A DNA stretch of 64,000 bases, from positions 1 to 64,000 of the forward strand of contig JBBQJT010000003.1 of NCBI GenBank assembly GCA_038326165.1, in the 5' to 3' direction. Positions 62,801-64,000 of this stretch are shown here, one piece after another. Positions within the stretch are counted from its first letter, which is position 1. Every line of letters begins with the position of its first letter. The notes beneath the pieces were generated by a model that was given only the letters and a program-made list of their open reading frames with translations, was not told the DNA's origin and did not search any database. The stretch is from JAEUUM01 sp038326165 (GTDB lineage: Bacteria; Bacteroidota; Bacteroidia; Chitinophagales; Saprospiraceae). The position numbers and the translations under genes were made by a program.

Positions 62801-63653
62801 CCGCGGTCCAAGTGCGTAAAATTTTCTTTGTTCCACTGCAAATAATCAACTCTTGATCAGTAGATGTAACTGATATCATGCACAAACCTCCAGTTAATAT
62901 CGGCAACCCGTCAATTGTAGGAAATCCAGTTACAGAAGGATTGATATTGGGATTCTTACAGTCTACCACTATATTCTTAGGAAAAACAACATCATCGACC
63001 GTTGATTTCTTGATGATGATATTCTGAATACAAGTTTGTTTGTTTCCTTTGCCATCAACTGCCAACCAGGTTCTGATAATTTTTGCGGCCGGATTGCCAC
63101 AATTGTAATTGATAAACTGGTCAGTATAGCTGAGAGTAAATCCAGAACAATCTGTAACGGTAGGAGTTCCAGTCTTTGAAGGGTCCGTTGGAGATGTGCA
63201 GCAGACTGTGACATCAGGAACCATAACTGTAAACTTAGGAGGCTGCTTATCTTCAATATTGATATTAGTCCAACAGCTATTACCCGAATTTTTATGCGTT
63301 ACTTTAACTTGTAATGTTTGACCAATATAGTCCCCAGTCACTTTAGGTGAAGTAGGGATAGTCTGGCCATTTTTCATAACATTGATGGTAAAAGCCTGTG
63401 GTCCATTGGGAGAACAAGCAGGGTTCCATTGATTCTGTAGAACTAGGTCGGAAGTAATGTTTGCCTCGCATTTGAAGTCGAGTGATACATTCAAATTGCC
63501 TGCACATACCAATGCACAATCCTTTTGAGCAAGAGTAGAATGAACGTGAAATACAAGTAGAAAAAGGGCAAAGCCCAAATGAAGGGAACGTGTAGAACCG
63601 ATCAGCAAGGATCGGAAGAAATAAGTCGGTTTTTGAGTTAAAGTCCTCAGCAT
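59859..63653 (-). CDS. HYR-repeat T9SS surface protein, paralogue of the giant's C-terminal third
   Basis: 1264 residues from the ATG at 63653. A GTG at 63692 would add 13. The long signal peptide (about 43) ends HSTLAQ. HYR and related Cys-bearing modules (about 40-850) are followed by a regulatory-like domain (about 856-915). A dockerin-like pair of Ca loops (about 916-975, second DVDKSGVITTKD), a cohesin-like domain (about 1040-1170) and a T9SS tail (last 75) complete it. The order, the linkers (NVSL, RTW, DGLP, ILGAEK, KIGDV) and the modules match the giant from about residue 2973 to its end. It is preceded by a leader with small hairpins (63741-63772) and has its own terminator. Confidence 0.9.
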   Translation of the reverse strand: MLRTLTQKPTYFFRSLLIGSTRSLHLGFALFLLVFHVHSTLAQKDCALVCAGNLNVSLDFKCEANITSDLVLQNQWNPACSPNGPQAFTINVMKNGQTIPTSPKVTGDYIGQTLQVKVTHKNSGNSCWTNINIEDKQPPKFTVMVPDVTVCCTSPTDPSKTGTPTVTDCSGFTLSYTDQFINYNCGNPAAKIIRTWLAVDGKGNKQTCIQNIIIKKSTVDDVVFPKNIVVDCKNPNINPSVTGFPTIDGLPILTGGLCMISVTSTDQELIICSGTKKILRTWTAVDWCTSKIKTSVQIIEIKDMTPPIISCPGTIIGSSYSDQCKGSAIIPAATITDDCSNFSVVITGSWIASIPGNGGIFHDIPLGNHVVTYTATDGCGNFSKCTATLILKDNTPPTVVCDDQLNVSIPSNGKATVPAKTFDDGSIDNCCINKYDVKRMNESDSLFRANIMFTCADLGTDVMVILRVTDCSGNTNICMITVKVQDKLPPSIVCPADVTVFCPVDLDKLDQYGNAAGIDNCGNVTVKVTNNVQLSSCGTGLIKRVFTVTGSDGNTAACTQLVVVQNNKPFTGNDIVWPKDYDANACTAISDLEPDKLPAGFNTPQFNNSLCSFAGVSHNDEVFTIAGPACFKILRKWVVLDWCQYNPNIPNSPGRWEYTQLIKVYDNDKPVMKCPLDLTVSSTDQNCTGADVILPAVTATDCNPNVIITNSYNNGGANASGFYPLGTTSVIFSASDGCKNTATCLVKVSVVDAKKPTPVCINGLSLPIMPSTLMVTIWAKDFDNKSFDNCTANANLVFRIRKHLQAPSGPPADASIIFTCDDIGVQQVQVWVMDESGNWDYCLTNITITDNDKLCPPTFNKIALGGWISTENAQPVKDVQLTLNAKNLTTGTDGFWKFVGLNKGENFTITPLKDGNDLNGVSTIDILKIQKHILGAEKLANPYRYIAADVDKSGVITTKDMVDIRKMILQISDQFESNTSWRFIDAEYVFPTGINPLKANWTETIQYSNVTSTMNNLKFIGIKIGDVDGNASGTLANGNNETRSRNTVLSIENRSFLAGEVVEIQLNSESAIEVLQMGLKYRPSVLEFIDMKSESLIGFSTESFTNKEDGSILCSWNGDKQLENEPIVVLSFLARKSGQLANELHLIKNDFEQLTYTESNGEQGLEINWEGVVSHEENSLKLELYPNPINSSTRLEVYNAISEEVNLIVFDQFGRLVYTSTEQLVSGWQNLPILGLFDIPTGSYTIQLKTGSNTVNAKFIVVKP

Positions 63654-63740
63654 GGGATGTATGTTTGAGTGAAAAAATAACGCCTTAGACACTTCTTTTT
63701 AAGGAAGTGAATGTCATAGGTTCAATAAATTCTCACTTAG

Positions 63741-63772
63741 GGGAAAAATCCCAATACATTTGCCAGAGGGCA
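63741..63772 (-). promoter_or_regulatory. Two small hairpins in the leader of the shorter HYR gene
   Basis: TGCC/GGCA with a 4-nt loop (63761-63772) and GGGA/TCCC (63741-63752). No T-run follows. No TAnnTTTG element was found in the 63654-63900 stretch, which otherwise looks empty. Confidence 0.3.
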
Positions 63773-63919
63773 GTTTAGTTCTTTAGTTCTTTCATGGTTA
63801 TGTTTGGATCAACTCCAAATCATGCTGCAAACATGCTATACGAATCAACTCTAATGCTATACCTATGAGTTGGTATTTTTGACATTGTTTTTTTACTAAA
63901 CTGTTCAAAATGATTTAAT

Positions 63920-63950
63920 AAAAAAGGCACTCCATAAAAATGGAATGCCT
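63920..63950 (-). terminator. Intrinsic terminator for a gene beyond the right edge
   Basis: A 10-bp stem GGCATTCCAT/ATGGAGTGCC, one mismatch or wobble, with a T-run on the minus strand. It indicates a leftward gene ending just outside the window. Confidence 0.8.
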
Positions 63951-64000
63951 TGGATAAAATTACTAAATGGGCCGTTATTTCAACTAAAAGGCCTAAATAT

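Overview
The window is AT-rich and carries Bacteroidota hallmarks. At least eight secreted proteins or their remnants end in a type IX secretion (T9SS) sorting domain. Promoter -7 elements follow the Bacteroidota TAnnTTTG pattern, and Shine-Dalgarno sequences are mostly absent. Giant HYR-repeat surface proteins that combine dockerin-like and cohesin-like modules, together with an iodotyrosine-deiodinase homologue, point to the Saprospiraceae/Haliscomenobacter side of the phylum. The family-level placement is inference.

Layout. 1-1905: acyl-CoA dehydrogenase (cut by the window edge) and acetyl-CoA acetyltransferase. 2005-2166: candidate small RNA. 2243-8603: DinB-like protein, three T9SS cargo proteins (beta-helix, serine hydrolase, zincin plus hexapeptide repeats) and a small secreted protein next to a TonB-dependent receptor (8780-10999). 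11231-13801: a secreted XRE-like mini-protein, FabG, and a coupled SDR/iodotyrosine-deiodinase pair. 13929-15430: MlaE/MlaF lipid-transport pair. 15452-18461: candidate micro-membrane protein, tRNA-Leu(GAG), DUF2911 protein, queA and a DUF2795 protein. 18894-22157: exopolysaccharide-type mini-operon. 22230-28518: small membrane protein, M28 peptidase, radical SAM/SPASM protein, a promoter-to-terminator small-RNA candidate, and carB. 28715-31945: Crp regulator plus an eight-gene thiol/sulfur redox operon (three rhodaneses, thioredoxin, OsmC, HMA domain, two DUF2892 proteins). 32185-34258: NadR-like kinase, hypothetical protein, era. 34262-37554: diheme cytochrome c peroxidase and PhoX-like lipoproteins. 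37582-40966: structured intergenic DNA and two neighbouring secreted-protein genes, each interrupted by one in-frame TAA. 40977-44990: def, ruvX/yqgF, FucP-like transporter, T9SS metalloprotease. 45200-63653: a 13.2-kb gene for a 4399-residue HYR protein, its shorter collinear paralogue, and a lipoprotein between them.

The main themes are extracellular display and matrix building (T9SS cargo, giant HYR proteins, polysaccharide priming) and thiol/peroxide redox protection (rhodanese operon, peroxidase). Ordinary housekeeping genes lie between them. The least explained parts are the ~430-bp hairpin-dense region upstream of the giant gene, two terminator-ended RNA candidates, and the decayed T9SS locus around 38-41 kb. 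No CRISPR array, IS element, prophage or reverse transcriptase was seen.
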